From Neorhizobium vignae (GTDB lineage Bacteria > Pseudomonadota > Alphaproteobacteria > Rhizobiales > Rhizobiaceae): a stretch of 64,000 nt of DNA. This document shows positions 44,016 to 52,609 of the stretch, one piece after another. The first letter of the stretch is position 1, and each line of letters begins with the position of its first letter. The notes beneath the pieces were generated by a model, which saw only the letters and a list, made by a program, of their open reading frames with translations, was not told the DNA's origin and searched no databases. The position numbers were made by a program, and so were the translations under genes. The stretch covers positions 16,859-80,858 of the forward strand of contig NZ_JNNU01000025.1 in assembly GCF_000732195.1 (NCBI RefSeq), written 5' to 3'.

Positions 44016-44041
44016 CCGTGCGTCGAAAAATCGACGCACGG
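44016..44041 (+). terminator. Stem-loop terminator after the aldo/keto reductase
   Basis: An 11-bp perfect stem (CCGTGCGTCGA at 44016-44026, complement at 44031-44041) with an AAAA loop, 22 bp after the stop. The tail CATTTGCCTTT is only moderately T-rich. It separates the reductase from glpR. Confidence 0.7.
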
Positions 44042-44061
44042 CATTTGCCTTTACGCGCGCT

Positions 44062-44087
44062 TTCGCTAAAAGTGAAAGAAAAGCGAA
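44062..44087. promoter_or_regulatory. Inverted repeat upstream of glpR (candidate operator)
   Basis: TTCGCT at 44062-44067 and AGCGAA at 44082-44087 form an interrupted inverted repeat 12 bp before the GTG start of glpR. A DeoR-type repressor binding its own promoter would fit. The TTCG core recurs upstream of glpD. This is inference from pattern and position. Confidence 0.4.
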
Positions 44088-44099
44088 CGGAGGAGTGAG

Positions 44100-44882
44100 G
44101 TGTTCATCACAGACCGCCAGACGAAGATCGTCGAACTTGCGAAGTCGGCGGGGCGAGTACTCGTCGACGACCTGGCGGCGAAGTTCTCGGTAACCTCGCA
44201 AACGATCCGCAAGGATCTGAATGATCTGTGCGACAAGCAAATTCTTACGCGGATCCATGGCGGCGCCACTCTTCCCCGCAGCAACGAGAATGTCCGATAT
44301 GATGCTCGCAGGCAGATCGCCGCCGCGGAAAAACAGGCGATCGGCGTCGCTGCTGCCAACCTCATTCCGGACAACGCCTCGCTTCTCATCAACATCGGCA
44401 CCACCACCGAAGCCGTCAGCGAGGCGCTGGTCAATCATCGCGAACTCATGGTGATTACCAATAACATCAACGTTGCCAACAGGTTGCGCCTTCTCGACGA
44501 AATCGAGGTGGTCATTGCCGGCGGCGTCGTTCGCCAATCGGACGGTGGTATTGTCGGTGAAGCCGCGGTCGATTTCATCCGGCAGTTCAAGGTCGACTAT
44601 GCGATCATCGGCGTTTCGGCGATCGACCCGGATGGCGCTCTTCTCGATTATGACTTTCGCGAAGTAAAAGTTGCCCAGGCGATCATCGCCAATGCCAGGC
44701 ACGTGATCCTGGTCGCCGACTCGACGAAATTCGAGCGCACAGCCCCCGTGCGTATCGGCCAAATCTCCCAGGTCCAGACGTTTATCACCGACCAGTGCAC
44801 GTCTCCTTCGATCCGGGAAATCTGCCTGCAGAACGGTGTTGCGCTCGTGGAGACTTCGGAGACGAACGCTGAAGTTCATTAG
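44100..44882 (+). CDS. glpR: DeoR-family glycerol regulon repressor GlpR
   Basis: 260 residues, GTG start at 44100 after GGAGGAG. N-terminal DeoR winged HTH about 1-57 (VDDLAAKFSVTSQTIRKDLN with LTRIHGGA), then the sugar-phosphate-binding domain about 75-245 with the conserved INIGTTTEAVSEAL and the C-terminal DSTKF motif. Directly upstream of glpD and the glycerol transporter. Ligand is presumably glycerol-3-phosphate, by context. Confidence 0.9.
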   Translation: MFITDRQTKIVELAKSAGRVLVDDLAAKFSVTSQTIRKDLNDLCDKQILTRIHGGATLPRSNENVRYDARRQIAAAEKQAIGVAAANLIPDNASLLINIGTTTEAVSEALVNHRELMVITNNINVANRLRLLDEIEVVIAGGVVRQSDGGIVGEAAVDFIRQFKVDYAIIGVSAIDPDGALLDYDFREVKVAQAIIANARHVILVADSTKFERTAPVRIGQISQVQTFITDQCTSPSIREICLQNGVALVETSETNAEVH

Positions 44883-44890
44883 CCCTTCAG

Positions 44891-44923
44891 TTTCGTTTGA
44901 CATTCGGAATATTTTCGATTTAA
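44891..44923. promoter_or_regulatory. Three TTCG-centred words with 11-bp period before glpD (candidate GlpR operator)
   Basis: TTTCGTTTGAC (44891), ATTCGGAATAT (44902) and TTTCGATTTAA (44913) follow one another without gap, each with TTCG in the same place. The 11-bp step puts the three words on nearly the same face of the helix. It sits 58 bp upstream of the glpD start. A DeoR-type regulator (GlpR, next gene upstream) is the obvious candidate to bind it. Confidence 0.5.
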
Positions 44924-44980
44924 TCCATTTTAAGTTCACAATGCCTAGGGGCTTGCTGCCGTTTCGGATCAGCGAGGAAA

Positions 44981-46498
44981 ATGATGGGTCAAAAAATCCA
45001 CGATATCTTCGTGATCGGCGGCGGCATCAACGGCTGCGGCATCGCACGCGATGCGGCCGGCCGGGGTTATTCGGTCGCACTCGCGGAGATGGACGATTTT
45101 GCCTCGGGCACCTCCTCCGGCGCCACGAAACTCATCCATGGCGGCCTGCGCTATCTTGAGCATTACGAATTCCGGCTCGTGCGGGAATCGCTGATGGAGC
45201 GCGAAACCCTCTGGGCCATGGCGCCGCACATCATTTGGCCGATGCGTTTCGTCCTGCCCTACCACAAGGGAGGCGTTCGCCCCGCATGGCTGATCCGCCT
45301 CGGCCTGTTTCTCTACGATCATCTCGGTGGTCGAAAACTGCTTCCGCCGACCGCGGTGCTCGACATGCGCACCGACCCGGCAGGAAAGCCTCTGAAGCCT
45401 CTTTTTACCAAGGCATTCGAATATTCCGACGGCTGGGTCGACGACGCGCGGATGGTCGTGCTGAACGCTCGGGATGCCGCCGATCGCGGCGCCGTGATCC
45501 TGCCGCGTACCCGGGTGGTTGCCGCTCGTCGGGAAGGTGGTCTCTGGACAATCGAGACCGTCGGCGTCAGCACCGGCAGGACTGAGACCTATCAGGCCCG
45601 CATGCTTGTGAACGCCGCCGGCCCCTGGGTGGATCAGGTGATCCGCGAGGCGCTCGGCAACAATGACGCCCGCCATGTGCGTCTCGTCCAGGGCAGCCAT
45701 ATCGTCGTGAAGAGGAAATTCGAAGGATCCCGCGCCTATTTCTTTCAGAACCGGGACAATCGCATCATTTTCGCAATTCCTTACGAGAACGACTTCACGC
45801 TTATCGGCACGACCGACCGGGACTATTCCGGCAATCCGAAGGATGTGAAAATCTCCGAGGAAGAGACGACCTACCTCTGCAATGCCGCGAGCGAGTATTT
45901 TCGGGAACCGGTGCGACCCGCCGATATCGTCTGGACCTATTCGGCAGTTCGCCCGCTTTTTGACGACGGCGCTTCAAAGGCCCAGGAAGCAACGCGCGAT
46001 TATGTGCTGAAGGTCGACGTCACTCAGGGCGCACCTCTGCTCAACGTCTTTGGCGGCAAGCTGACTACCTATCGCCGTCTTTCGGAACATGCGCTGGAGA
46101 AGATCGCCGAGGCGATCGGAGCAAAAGGTCACTCCTGGACGGCGAAAAGCCACCTGCCGGGCGGTGATTTTCCTGCGCAGGGTTACGAGGAAGAAGTGGT
46201 AAAGCTGAAAACCCACTATCCGTTTCTAGAGGAAAGGCATGCACGGCGCCTGGTTCGCCGGTACGGAACCCGCGCCGCGATGATCCTCGACGGCGCGACC
46301 AGGATGCAGGACCTCGGCCACCATTTCGGCGGCGATCTCTACGAGGCTGAAGTGAAATATCTTGTCGACCGTGAATGGGCCATGAGCGCGGAGGACGTGT
46401 TGTGGCGGAGAACCAAGGACGGTCTGCGGTTGAGTGAGACGGAAAAACAATATCTGGAGGAGTACATGGCCGCTATACCGGCAAAAATGGCCGGATAA
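44981..46498 (+). CDS. glpD: Aerobic glycerol-3-phosphate dehydrogenase GlpD
   Basis: FAD enzyme that oxidises glycerol-3-phosphate to dihydroxyacetone phosphate and feeds electrons to quinone. 505 residues, standard length. The N-terminal FAD Rossmann motif is IFVIGGGINGCGIARDAAGR (residues about 7-26), followed by SGTSSGATKLIHGGLRYLEH with the substrate-site pattern. The C-terminal domain with its RYGTRAA segment is present. Start at ATG 44981 or 44984 after GAGGAAA. It heads the glpD-glpSTPQUV run. Confidence 0.97.
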   Translation: MMGQKIHDIFVIGGGINGCGIARDAAGRGYSVALAEMDDFASGTSSGATKLIHGGLRYLEHYEFRLVRESLMERETLWAMAPHIIWPMRFVLPYHKGGVRPAWLIRLGLFLYDHLGGRKLLPPTAVLDMRTDPAGKPLKPLFTKAFEYSDGWVDDARMVVLNARDAADRGAVILPRTRVVAARREGGLWTIETVGVSTGRTETYQARMLVNAAGPWVDQVIREALGNNDARHVRLVQGSHIVVKRKFEGSRAYFFQNRDNRIIFAIPYENDFTLIGTTDRDYSGNPKDVKISEEETTYLCNAASEYFREPVRPADIVWTYSAVRPLFDDGASKAQEATRDYVLKVDVTQGAPLLNVFGGKLTTYRRLSEHALEKIAEAIGAKGHSWTAKSHLPGGDFPAQGYEEEVVKLKTHYPFLEERHARRLVRRYGTRAAMILDGATRMQDLGHHFGGDLYEAEVKYLVDREWAMSAEDVLWRRTKDGLRLSETEKQYLEEYMAAIPAKMAG

Positions 46499-46538
46499 GC
46501 GACATGTGTTCCCGATGTGAGGAGGCACGGGAACTCGA

Positions 46539-47609
46539 ATGCTGGAAATGCGCAACGTCGCCAAGATGGTGGGGGGTGAATACCATATTCATCCGACCAA
46601 TCTTGCTCTCGATCGCGGCTCGCTGAACGTATTGCTTGGCCCGACGCTCTCGGGCAAGACGTCGCTTATGCGATTGATGGCCGGGCTTGACCGTCCCACC
46701 AGCGGCTCCGTGTATTTCGACGGCGCCGACGTCACCGGCGTCGCAGTGCAAAAGCGCAACGTCGCGATGGTCTACCAGCAGTTCATCAACTATCCGGCCC
46801 TGACCGTCTACGAAAACATCGCCTCGCCGATGCGGATCGCCGGCAAGGACGCCTCGACCATCGACCGGGAAGTCCGCAAGGCTGCAGACCTGCTGAGACT
46901 GACGCCCTATCTCGATCGGACCCCGCTCAATCTTTCCGGCGGGCAGCAGCAGCGTACGGCGCTCGCCCGCGCACTCGTAAAGAATGCGAGCCTGGTGCTG
47001 ATGGATGAGCCGCTCGCCAATCTCGACTACAAGCTTCGCGAGGAACTGCGTGAGGAATTGCCGAAGATCTTCGCGCAATCCGGCGCCATCTTCGTTTATG
47101 CGACGACCGAACCATCCGAGGCCTTGTTGCTCGGCGGCAATACTGCAACGCTCTCGGAAGGGCGGATCACGCAATTCGGGCCGACGATCGAGGTCTACCG
47201 TCGCCCGGCGGACCTGGTGACGGCCAAGACATTTGCCGATCCCCCACTCAACTTCATCGATGTGGTCAAGTCCGGCGACTCGTTCCGATACCGGGAAGCA
47301 GACAGTCTCGCGGTGCCGCCGCATCTGTCCGGCGTGCCGGACGGCCCGGTGACCATAGCCTTCCACCCCCATCACCTGGGGCTCACAGCGCAGACAGGCA
47401 ATGCGGCGAGGGTCAAGGCCCAGACGCAGATTTCGGAAATCACGGGCTCCGAAAGCTTTGTGCATATGCACTACAACGGCGTGCGCTGGGTCATGCTGGC
47501 ACCGGGCATCCACGACATCGATCCGGATACCGAAATCGAGCTCTTCCTGGATACCCGCCATCTGATGGCTTTTGGAACAGACGGCCGCGCCATCGCGGCG
47601 GCGGCTTGA
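46539..47609 (+). CDS. glpS: Glycerol ABC transporter ATPase GlpS
   Basis: 356 residues, MalK/UgpC-type ABC ATPase with a C-terminal regulatory beta domain. Walker A GPTLSGKTS at 34-42, Q-loop Gln in VYQQF (about 80), complete signature LSGGQ at 132-136, Walker B MDEP at 155-158. The switch/H-loop reads YATTEP, so the expected His is Thr190. Partner is GlpT, whose defects are complementary (see findings). Known set glpSTPQUV was described for glycerol uptake in Rhizobium leguminosarum. Starts 40 bp after glpD. Confidence 0.92.
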   Translation: MLEMRNVAKMVGGEYHIHPTNLALDRGSLNVLLGPTLSGKTSLMRLMAGLDRPTSGSVYFDGADVTGVAVQKRNVAMVYQQFINYPALTVYENIASPMRIAGKDASTIDREVRKAADLLRLTPYLDRTPLNLSGGQQQRTALARALVKNASLVLMDEPLANLDYKLREELREELPKIFAQSGAIFVYATTEPSEALLLGGNTATLSEGRITQFGPTIEVYRRPADLVTAKTFADPPLNFIDVVKSGDSFRYREADSLAVPPHLSGVPDGPVTIAFHPHHLGLTAQTGNAARVKAQTQISEITGSESFVHMHYNGVRWVMLAPGIHDIDPDTEIELFLDTRHLMAFGTDGRAIAAAA

Positions 47610-47620
47610 GGACGGCGAAC

Positions 47621-48691
47621 ATGGCACGCATCACGCTCGATCACATCCGCCACGCTTACGGCCCCAATCCGAAATCCGACGCCGCCTATGCGCTGCGCGA
47701 GGTGGACCACGAATGGGCCGATGGCGGCGCCTATGCCCTGCTCGGCCCTTCCGGCTGCGGCAAGACGACGTTGCTGAACATCATTTCCGGCCTGCTGCAG
47801 CCATCGCACGGGCGTATCCTCTTCGATGGAAAAGACGTCACCAATCTCTCCACCCAGGAACGCAACATAGCGCAGGTTTTCCAGTTTCCGGTCATCTACG
47901 ACACGATGACGGTCTACGACAATCTGGCATTTCCCTTGCGAAACAGAGGCATTGCCGAACCGGACGTCGATCGCCGCGTCCGCGAGATGCTGGAGATCAT
48001 CGACCTCTCCGACTGGTCGAACCGCAAGGCCCAGCGCCTCACCGCCGATCAGAAGCAGAAGATCTCGCTCGGGAGAGGTCTCGTCCGCAACGACGTCAAC
48101 GCGATCCTCTTCGATGAACCTCTGACGGTCATCGATCCGCATATGAAATGGGTGCTCCGCTCCCAGCTGAAGCGCTTCCACAAGCAATTCGGCTTCACCA
48201 TGGTCTATGTAACCCACGACCAGACGGAAGCGCTCACCTTCGCCGACAAGGTGGTCGTCATGTACGATGGAGAGATCGTCCAGATCGGAACGCCGGCCGA
48301 ACTCTTCGAGAGGCCCAGCCATACATTCGTCGGTTATTTCATCGGCTCCCCCGGCATGAACGTGATACCCGCCGAGATCCATGGGAGTACGATCAAGCTC
48401 GGAGCCGAGACGATCGCCCTCGATTATGCGCCGAAGCTCGATGCGGGTGGCAGGATCGAACTGGGCATCCGGCCGGAATTCATCCGCATCGGCCGGGAGG
48501 GAATGCCTGTCACGGTGACACGCATCGAGGACATCGGTCGGCGCAGGATCGTTCGCGCAAGCCTTGGGGGGCAGTCGATTGCGATCGTCGTTTCCGAGGA
48601 TGCGGAGGTTCCGGCAGAGCCTCGCGTCACCTTCGATCCCGTTGCGCTGAATATCTATGCCAATTCATGGCGCGTTGGCAGGGAGGCCTGA
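47621..48691 (+). CDS. glpT: Glycerol ABC transporter ATPase GlpT
   Basis: 356 residues from ATG 47621 (MARITLDHIRHAYG); a TTG 15 bp earlier would overlap glpS. Same fold as GlpS. Walker A GPSGCGKTT at 42-50, Q-loop Gln in VFQFP, Walker B FDEP at 164-167 and H-loop His199 in YVTHDQTEA are intact, but the signature is LTADQ at 140-144 instead of LSGGQ. It thus supplies one good nucleotide site only together with GlpS. The name follows the R. leguminosarum transporter; it is not the enterobacterial GlpT antiporter. Confidence 0.92.
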   Translation: MARITLDHIRHAYGPNPKSDAAYALREVDHEWADGGAYALLGPSGCGKTTLLNIISGLLQPSHGRILFDGKDVTNLSTQERNIAQVFQFPVIYDTMTVYDNLAFPLRNRGIAEPDVDRRVREMLEIIDLSDWSNRKAQRLTADQKQKISLGRGLVRNDVNAILFDEPLTVIDPHMKWVLRSQLKRFHKQFGFTMVYVTHDQTEALTFADKVVVMYDGEIVQIGTPAELFERPSHTFVGYFIGSPGMNVIPAEIHGSTIKLGAETIALDYAPKLDAGGRIELGIRPEFIRIGREGMPVTVTRIEDIGRRRIVRASLGGQSIAIVVSEDAEVPAEPRVTFDPVALNIYANSWRVGREA

Positions 48692-48694
48692 ACC

Positions 48695-49561
48695 ATGGAA
48701 AAGACGTGGAACAACAAAGCCTGGTTTCTGGTGCTTCCCGTGCTGCTGCTGGTTGCCTTCTCGGCGGCCATTCCGCTGATGACCGTGGTGAACTATTCGG
48801 TCCAGGATACATTCGGCAACAACGCCTTCTTCTGGGCTGGCACCGACTGGTTCGACGACATCCTGCACTCGGCCCGCTTCTGGGAAGCCCTGCAGCGCAA
48901 TCTGCTTTTCTCCTTCATTATCCTTGCGCTCGAGATTCCACTCGGCATCTTCATCGCGCTGAACATGCCGAAAAAGGGCATCGGCGTGCCGGTCTGCCTG
49001 GTGCTGATGGCCCTTCCGCTTCTTATCCCGTGGAATGTCGTCGGCACGATCTGGCAGGTCTTCGGGCGGGTCGATATCGGCCTGCTCGGCCACACGCTGG
49101 CGGCGCTCGGCATCGACTACAACTATGTGCGCGATCCTCTGGACGCCTGGATCACCGTCGTCGTCATGGATGTGTGGCACTGGACGAGCCTCGTCGTGCT
49201 GCTGTGCTACGCCGGTCTCGTCTCCATTCCGGACGCCTATTATCAGGCGGCGAAGATCGATGGGGCATCAAGGTGGTCGGTGTTCCGCTACATCCAGCTG
49301 CCGAAGATGAAGCGGGTGCTGCTTATCGCCGTCCTGCTGCGCTTCATGGATAGTTTCATGATCTATACGGAGCCCTTCGTGGTCACGGGCGGGGGCCCGG
49401 GCAACTCCACGACCTTCCTGTCGATCGACCTCGTCAAGACGGCGGTCGGCCAGTTCGATCTCGGTCCGGCCGCCGCCATGTCGATCGTCTACTTCCTGAT
49501 CATCCTGCTGCTGTCATGGATCTTCTACACCGTGATGACCAGCAGCGATGCAGACAATTGA
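48695..49561 (+). CDS. glpP: Glycerol ABC transporter permease GlpP
   Basis: 288 residues, six predicted membrane helices (first about 9-32, WFLVLPVLLLVAFSAAIPLM). The EAA loop that docks on the ATPase is YYQAAKIDGASRWSVFRYIQ at about residue 185. Member of the MalF/UgpA-type permeases. Starts 3 bp after glpT and ends 16 bp before glpQ, so fully within the operon. Confidence 0.93.
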   Translation: MEKTWNNKAWFLVLPVLLLVAFSAAIPLMTVVNYSVQDTFGNNAFFWAGTDWFDDILHSARFWEALQRNLLFSFIILALEIPLGIFIALNMPKKGIGVPVCLVLMALPLLIPWNVVGTIWQVFGRVDIGLLGHTLAALGIDYNYVRDPLDAWITVVVMDVWHWTSLVVLLCYAGLVSIPDAYYQAAKIDGASRWSVFRYIQLPKMKRVLLIAVLLRFMDSFMIYTEPFVVTGGGPGNSTTFLSIDLVKTAVGQFDLGPAAAMSIVYFLIILLLSWIFYTVMTSSDADN

Positions 49562-49577
49562 AGGAGGGAGAAGAACA

Positions 49578-50405
49578 ATGGCGCGCGCAATCAAATACAA
49601 GCCCGCAGGCAATTTCTCCTGGCTGGTCTCGACGATCTACATCATCTTCCTGCTGCTTCCGATCTACTGGCTCGTCAACATGAGCTTCAAGGAGAACGCC
49701 GAGATCACCGGAGCCTTCTCGCTCTGGCCGCAGAACCCGACGCTCAGGAACTACATGGTCATCTTCACGGACCCATCCTGGTACAACGGCTATATCAATT
49801 CGATCATCTATGTGGCCCTGAACACCACGATCTCGGTTCTGGCGGCATTGCCGGCTGCCTATGCCTTCTCGCGCTATCGGTTCCTTGGCGACAAACACCT
49901 GTTCTTCTGGCTGCTCACCAACCGCATGGCGCCGCCCGCCGTCTTCGCCCTGCCCTTCTTCCAGCTCTATTCCGCCTTCGGTCTCATCGACACGCATATC
50001 GCGGTCGCCCTCGCCCATTGCCTGTTCAACGTGCCGCTTGCGGTGTGGATCCTGGAGGGCTTCATGTCGGGCGTACCGAAGGAAATCGACGAGACCGCCT
50101 ATATCGACGGCTATTCCTTCCCGCGGTTCTTCGTGAAGATCTTCATGCCGCTGATCGCCTCGGGCATCGGGGTCGCGGCCTTCTTCTGCTTCATGTTTTC
50201 CTGGGTGGAACTGCTGCTCGCCCGTACGCTGACGACCACGGCCGCCAAGCCCATTTCCGCCATCATGACGCGCACCGTTTCGGCCTCGGGCATGGACTGG
50301 GGCGTGCTGGCAGCCGCTGGCGTGCTGACCATCGTTCCCGGCGCACTCGTCATCTATTTCGTTCGAAACTACATCGCCAAGGGCTTTGCCCTTGGCCGGG
50401 TCTGA
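49578..50405 (+). CDS. glpQ: Glycerol ABC transporter permease GlpQ
   Basis: 275 residues from ATG 49578 after GGAGGGAG. MalG/UgpE-type permease with six helices; first helix about 13-35. EAA loop at about residue 160-185 (EIDETAYIDGYSFPRFFVKI). Ends 16 bp before glpU. Name as in the R. leguminosarum set; not related to the glycerophosphodiesterase of the same name. Confidence 0.93.
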   Translation: MARAIKYKPAGNFSWLVSTIYIIFLLLPIYWLVNMSFKENAEITGAFSLWPQNPTLRNYMVIFTDPSWYNGYINSIIYVALNTTISVLAALPAAYAFSRYRFLGDKHLFFWLLTNRMAPPAVFALPFFQLYSAFGLIDTHIAVALAHCLFNVPLAVWILEGFMSGVPKEIDETAYIDGYSFPRFFVKIFMPLIASGIGVAAFFCFMFSWVELLLARTLTTTAAKPISAIMTRTVSASGMDWGVLAAAGVLTIVPGALVIYFVRNYIAKGFALGRV

Positions 50406-50421
50406 CAAGGGGGAACCACGC

Positions 50422-50703
50422 ATGAGCTTTTCATGGATGGCCTGGACACTGCCGACGGCCCTGTTCTTTCTGACGATCCTCGCCCTGCTCATCGGCATGA
50501 GCATCTGGGAATATTTCGCGCCGGGCGGTTCGCCCAGGGTCGGTATCCTTCGCTTCGAGACGACGCGGGGAGATCGGCTCTTCATCTCGCTGCTCGGCTC
50601 GGCATTCATTCATCTCGCATGGCTGGGGCTTATCGGCCCCAACCTGTGGTGGGCTCTTGCCCTGGCAGTGGTCTACGCAATCGGCGTCTTCCGCTTCGTC
50701 TGA
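50422..50703 (+). CDS. glpU: Small membrane protein GlpU of the glycerol transporter (DUF2160)
   Basis: 93 residues from ATG 50422. Three likely membrane helices: about 6-30 (LPTALFFLTILALLIGMSIW), about 55-73 and 75-92. It contains a loop with positively charged residues after the first helix. In the known transporter this small protein lies between the permeases and the binding protein; its function is not established. Spacing of 16 bp from glpQ. Confidence 0.85.
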   Translation: MSFSWMAWTLPTALFFLTILALLIGMSIWEYFAPGGSPRVGILRFETTRGDRLFISLLGSAFIHLAWLGLIGPNLWWALALAVVYAIGVFRFV

Positions 50704-50778
50704 AAGGCAAGCTGAAAAGGTGGCGGGAGAACCGCCACTCGGTACGAAATGGCAATCGCAACACTCTGGGAGGATAAA

Positions 50779-52509
50779 ATGCGACGGCATCTTATGACAA
50801 CGACGGCAGCGGTGCTGCTGGCTCTGACCGGTTCCGCCTATGCCGGCATGGATGAGGCAAAGCAATTCCTGGACAAGGAAGTCGGCGAACTCTCGACGCT
50901 TTCCCGTGCCGAGCAGGAAAAGGAGATGCAATGGTTCATCGATGCGGCAAAACCGCTTGCCGGCCTCGATATCAAGGTCGTCTCCGAAACGATCACCACG
51001 CATGAATACGAATCGAAGGTCCTAGCGCCGGCCTTCACTGCAATCACCGGCATCAAGGTCAGCCATGACCTGATCGGCGAAGGCGACGTGGTTGAAAAGC
51101 TTCAGACCCAGATGCAATCGGGCGAGAACATCTATGACGCTTACGTCAACGATTCCGACCTGATCGGCACGCATTGGCGTTACCAGCAGGCCCGCTCGCT
51201 CACCGACTGGATGGCAGGCGAAGGCAAGGACGTGACGAACCCAGGCCTCGACCTCCAGGACTTCATCGGCCTGAAGTTCACGACCGCACCGGACAAGAAG
51301 CTCTACCAGCTGCCGGACCAGCAGTTCGCCAACCTCTACTGGTTCCGTTACGACTGGTTCAACGACGCCAAGAACAAGGCCGACTTCAAGGCCAAGTATG
51401 GCTACGAGCTTGGCGTGCCGGTTAACTGGTCGGCCTATGAGGATATTGCCGAGTTCTTCACCGGCCGCGACGTGGGCGGCAAGAAGGTCTATGGTCACAT
51501 GGACTACGGCAAGAAGGACCCGTCGCTCGGCTGGCGCTTCACCGACGCCTGGCTCTCCATGGCCGGCAACGGCGACAAGGGCCTGCCGAACGGCCTGCCG
51601 GTCGACGAATGGGGCATCAAGGTCAACGAAAAGTCGCAGCCGGTCGGCTCCTGCGTCGCACGCGGCGGCGATACCAACGGCCCGGCCGCCGTCTACTCCA
51701 TTCAGAAATACCTCGACTGGATGAAGGCCTATGCGCCGGCCGCCGCTCAAGGCATGACCTTCTCGGAATCCGGGCCGGTACCGGCCCAGGGCGAGATTGC
51801 CCAGCAGATGTTCATGTACACGGCTTTCACCGCCGACATGGTGAAGGCAGGCCTGCCTGTCATGAACCAGGACGGTACGCCGAAATGGCGTTTCGCTCCG
51901 TCTCCGCATGGGGTCTACTGGAAGGACGGCATGAAGCTCGGCTATCAGGACGTCGGCTCCTGGACGCTGATGAAGTCCACGCCCACCAACCGCGCCAAGG
52001 CGGCCTGGCTCTATGCCCAGTTCGTCACCTCGAAGACGGTGGACGTCAAGAAGAGCCATGTCGGCCTCACCTTGATCCGCGAAAGCACCATACGGCACAA
52101 GAGCTTCACGGATCGCGCGCCGAAACTCGGCGGCCTGATCGAGTTCTATCGTTCACCGGCCCGCGTCCAGTGGTCGCCGACCGGCACGAACGTGCCTGAC
52201 TACCCGAAGCTCGCGCAGCTCTGGTGGCAGGCGATCGGCGATGCGTCCTCGGGTGCCAAGACGGCTCAGGCCGCCATGGACTCGCTTTGCGCCGAGCAGG
52301 AAAAGGTCCTGCAGCGCCTGGAACGCGCCAAGGTTCAGGGCGACATGGGACCGGCGCTCGCCGAGGAACACGATCTCGCATACTGGAACAAGGACGCGGT
52401 CGCCAAGGGCAACCTCGCCCCCCAGCTTAAGGTCGCCAACGAGAAGGAAAAGCCCGTCACCGTCAACTACGACGAGCTCGTAAAGAGCTGGGCTGACGCC
52501 AAGAAGTAA
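50779..52509 (+). CDS. glpV: Glycerol ABC transporter substrate-binding protein GlpV
   Basis: 576 residues from ATG 50779, with GGAGG before it and a clear signal peptide (RRHLMTTTAAVLLALTGSAY, cleavage about residue 22). Periplasmic. Longer than most family-1 binding proteins (about 400-450) but in keeping with its known homologues. Trp/Tyr-rich segments such as NLYWFRYDWFNDAKNK probably line the site. Last gene of the transporter run, followed by a GC-rich stem-loop. Confidence 0.92.
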   Translation: MRRHLMTTTAAVLLALTGSAYAGMDEAKQFLDKEVGELSTLSRAEQEKEMQWFIDAAKPLAGLDIKVVSETITTHEYESKVLAPAFTAITGIKVSHDLIGEGDVVEKLQTQMQSGENIYDAYVNDSDLIGTHWRYQQARSLTDWMAGEGKDVTNPGLDLQDFIGLKFTTAPDKKLYQLPDQQFANLYWFRYDWFNDAKNKADFKAKYGYELGVPVNWSAYEDIAEFFTGRDVGGKKVYGHMDYGKKDPSLGWRFTDAWLSMAGNGDKGLPNGLPVDEWGIKVNEKSQPVGSCVARGGDTNGPAAVYSIQKYLDWMKAYAPAAAQGMTFSESGPVPAQGEIAQQMFMYTAFTADMVKAGLPVMNQDGTPKWRFAPSPHGVYWKDGMKLGYQDVGSWTLMKSTPTNRAKAAWLYAQFVTSKTVDVKKSHVGLTLIRESTIRHKSFTDRAPKLGGLIEFYRSPARVQWSPTGTNVPDYPKLAQLWWQAIGDASSGAKTAQAAMDSLCAEQEKVLQRLERAKVQGDMGPALAEEHDLAYWNKDAVAKGNLAPQLKVANEKEKPVTVNYDELVKSWADAKK

Positions 52510-52520
52510 AAAAGCCGGCT

Positions 52521-52545
52521 CGCCGGGCGCTCAAGGCGCCCGGCG
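52521..52545 (+). terminator. Stem-loop after glpV
   Basis: CGCCGGGCGC (52521-52530) pairs with GCGCCCGGCG (52536-52545) across a 5-base loop, 11 bp after the glpV stop. There is no downstream T-run, so termination or mRNA 3' protection are both possible. Confidence 0.55.
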
Positions 52546-52609
52546 GCCACCGACTGCAACGTGTCCGCTCGCATTGCTCCCGGGGCCAAGATAGGGTGTC
52601 CGCCGCAGC

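Noticed and set aside
44100..44882. Regulator of the aldo/keto reductase rather than of glycerol genes
   Set aside because: A terminator separates it from the reductase, and glpD follows directly on the same strand.
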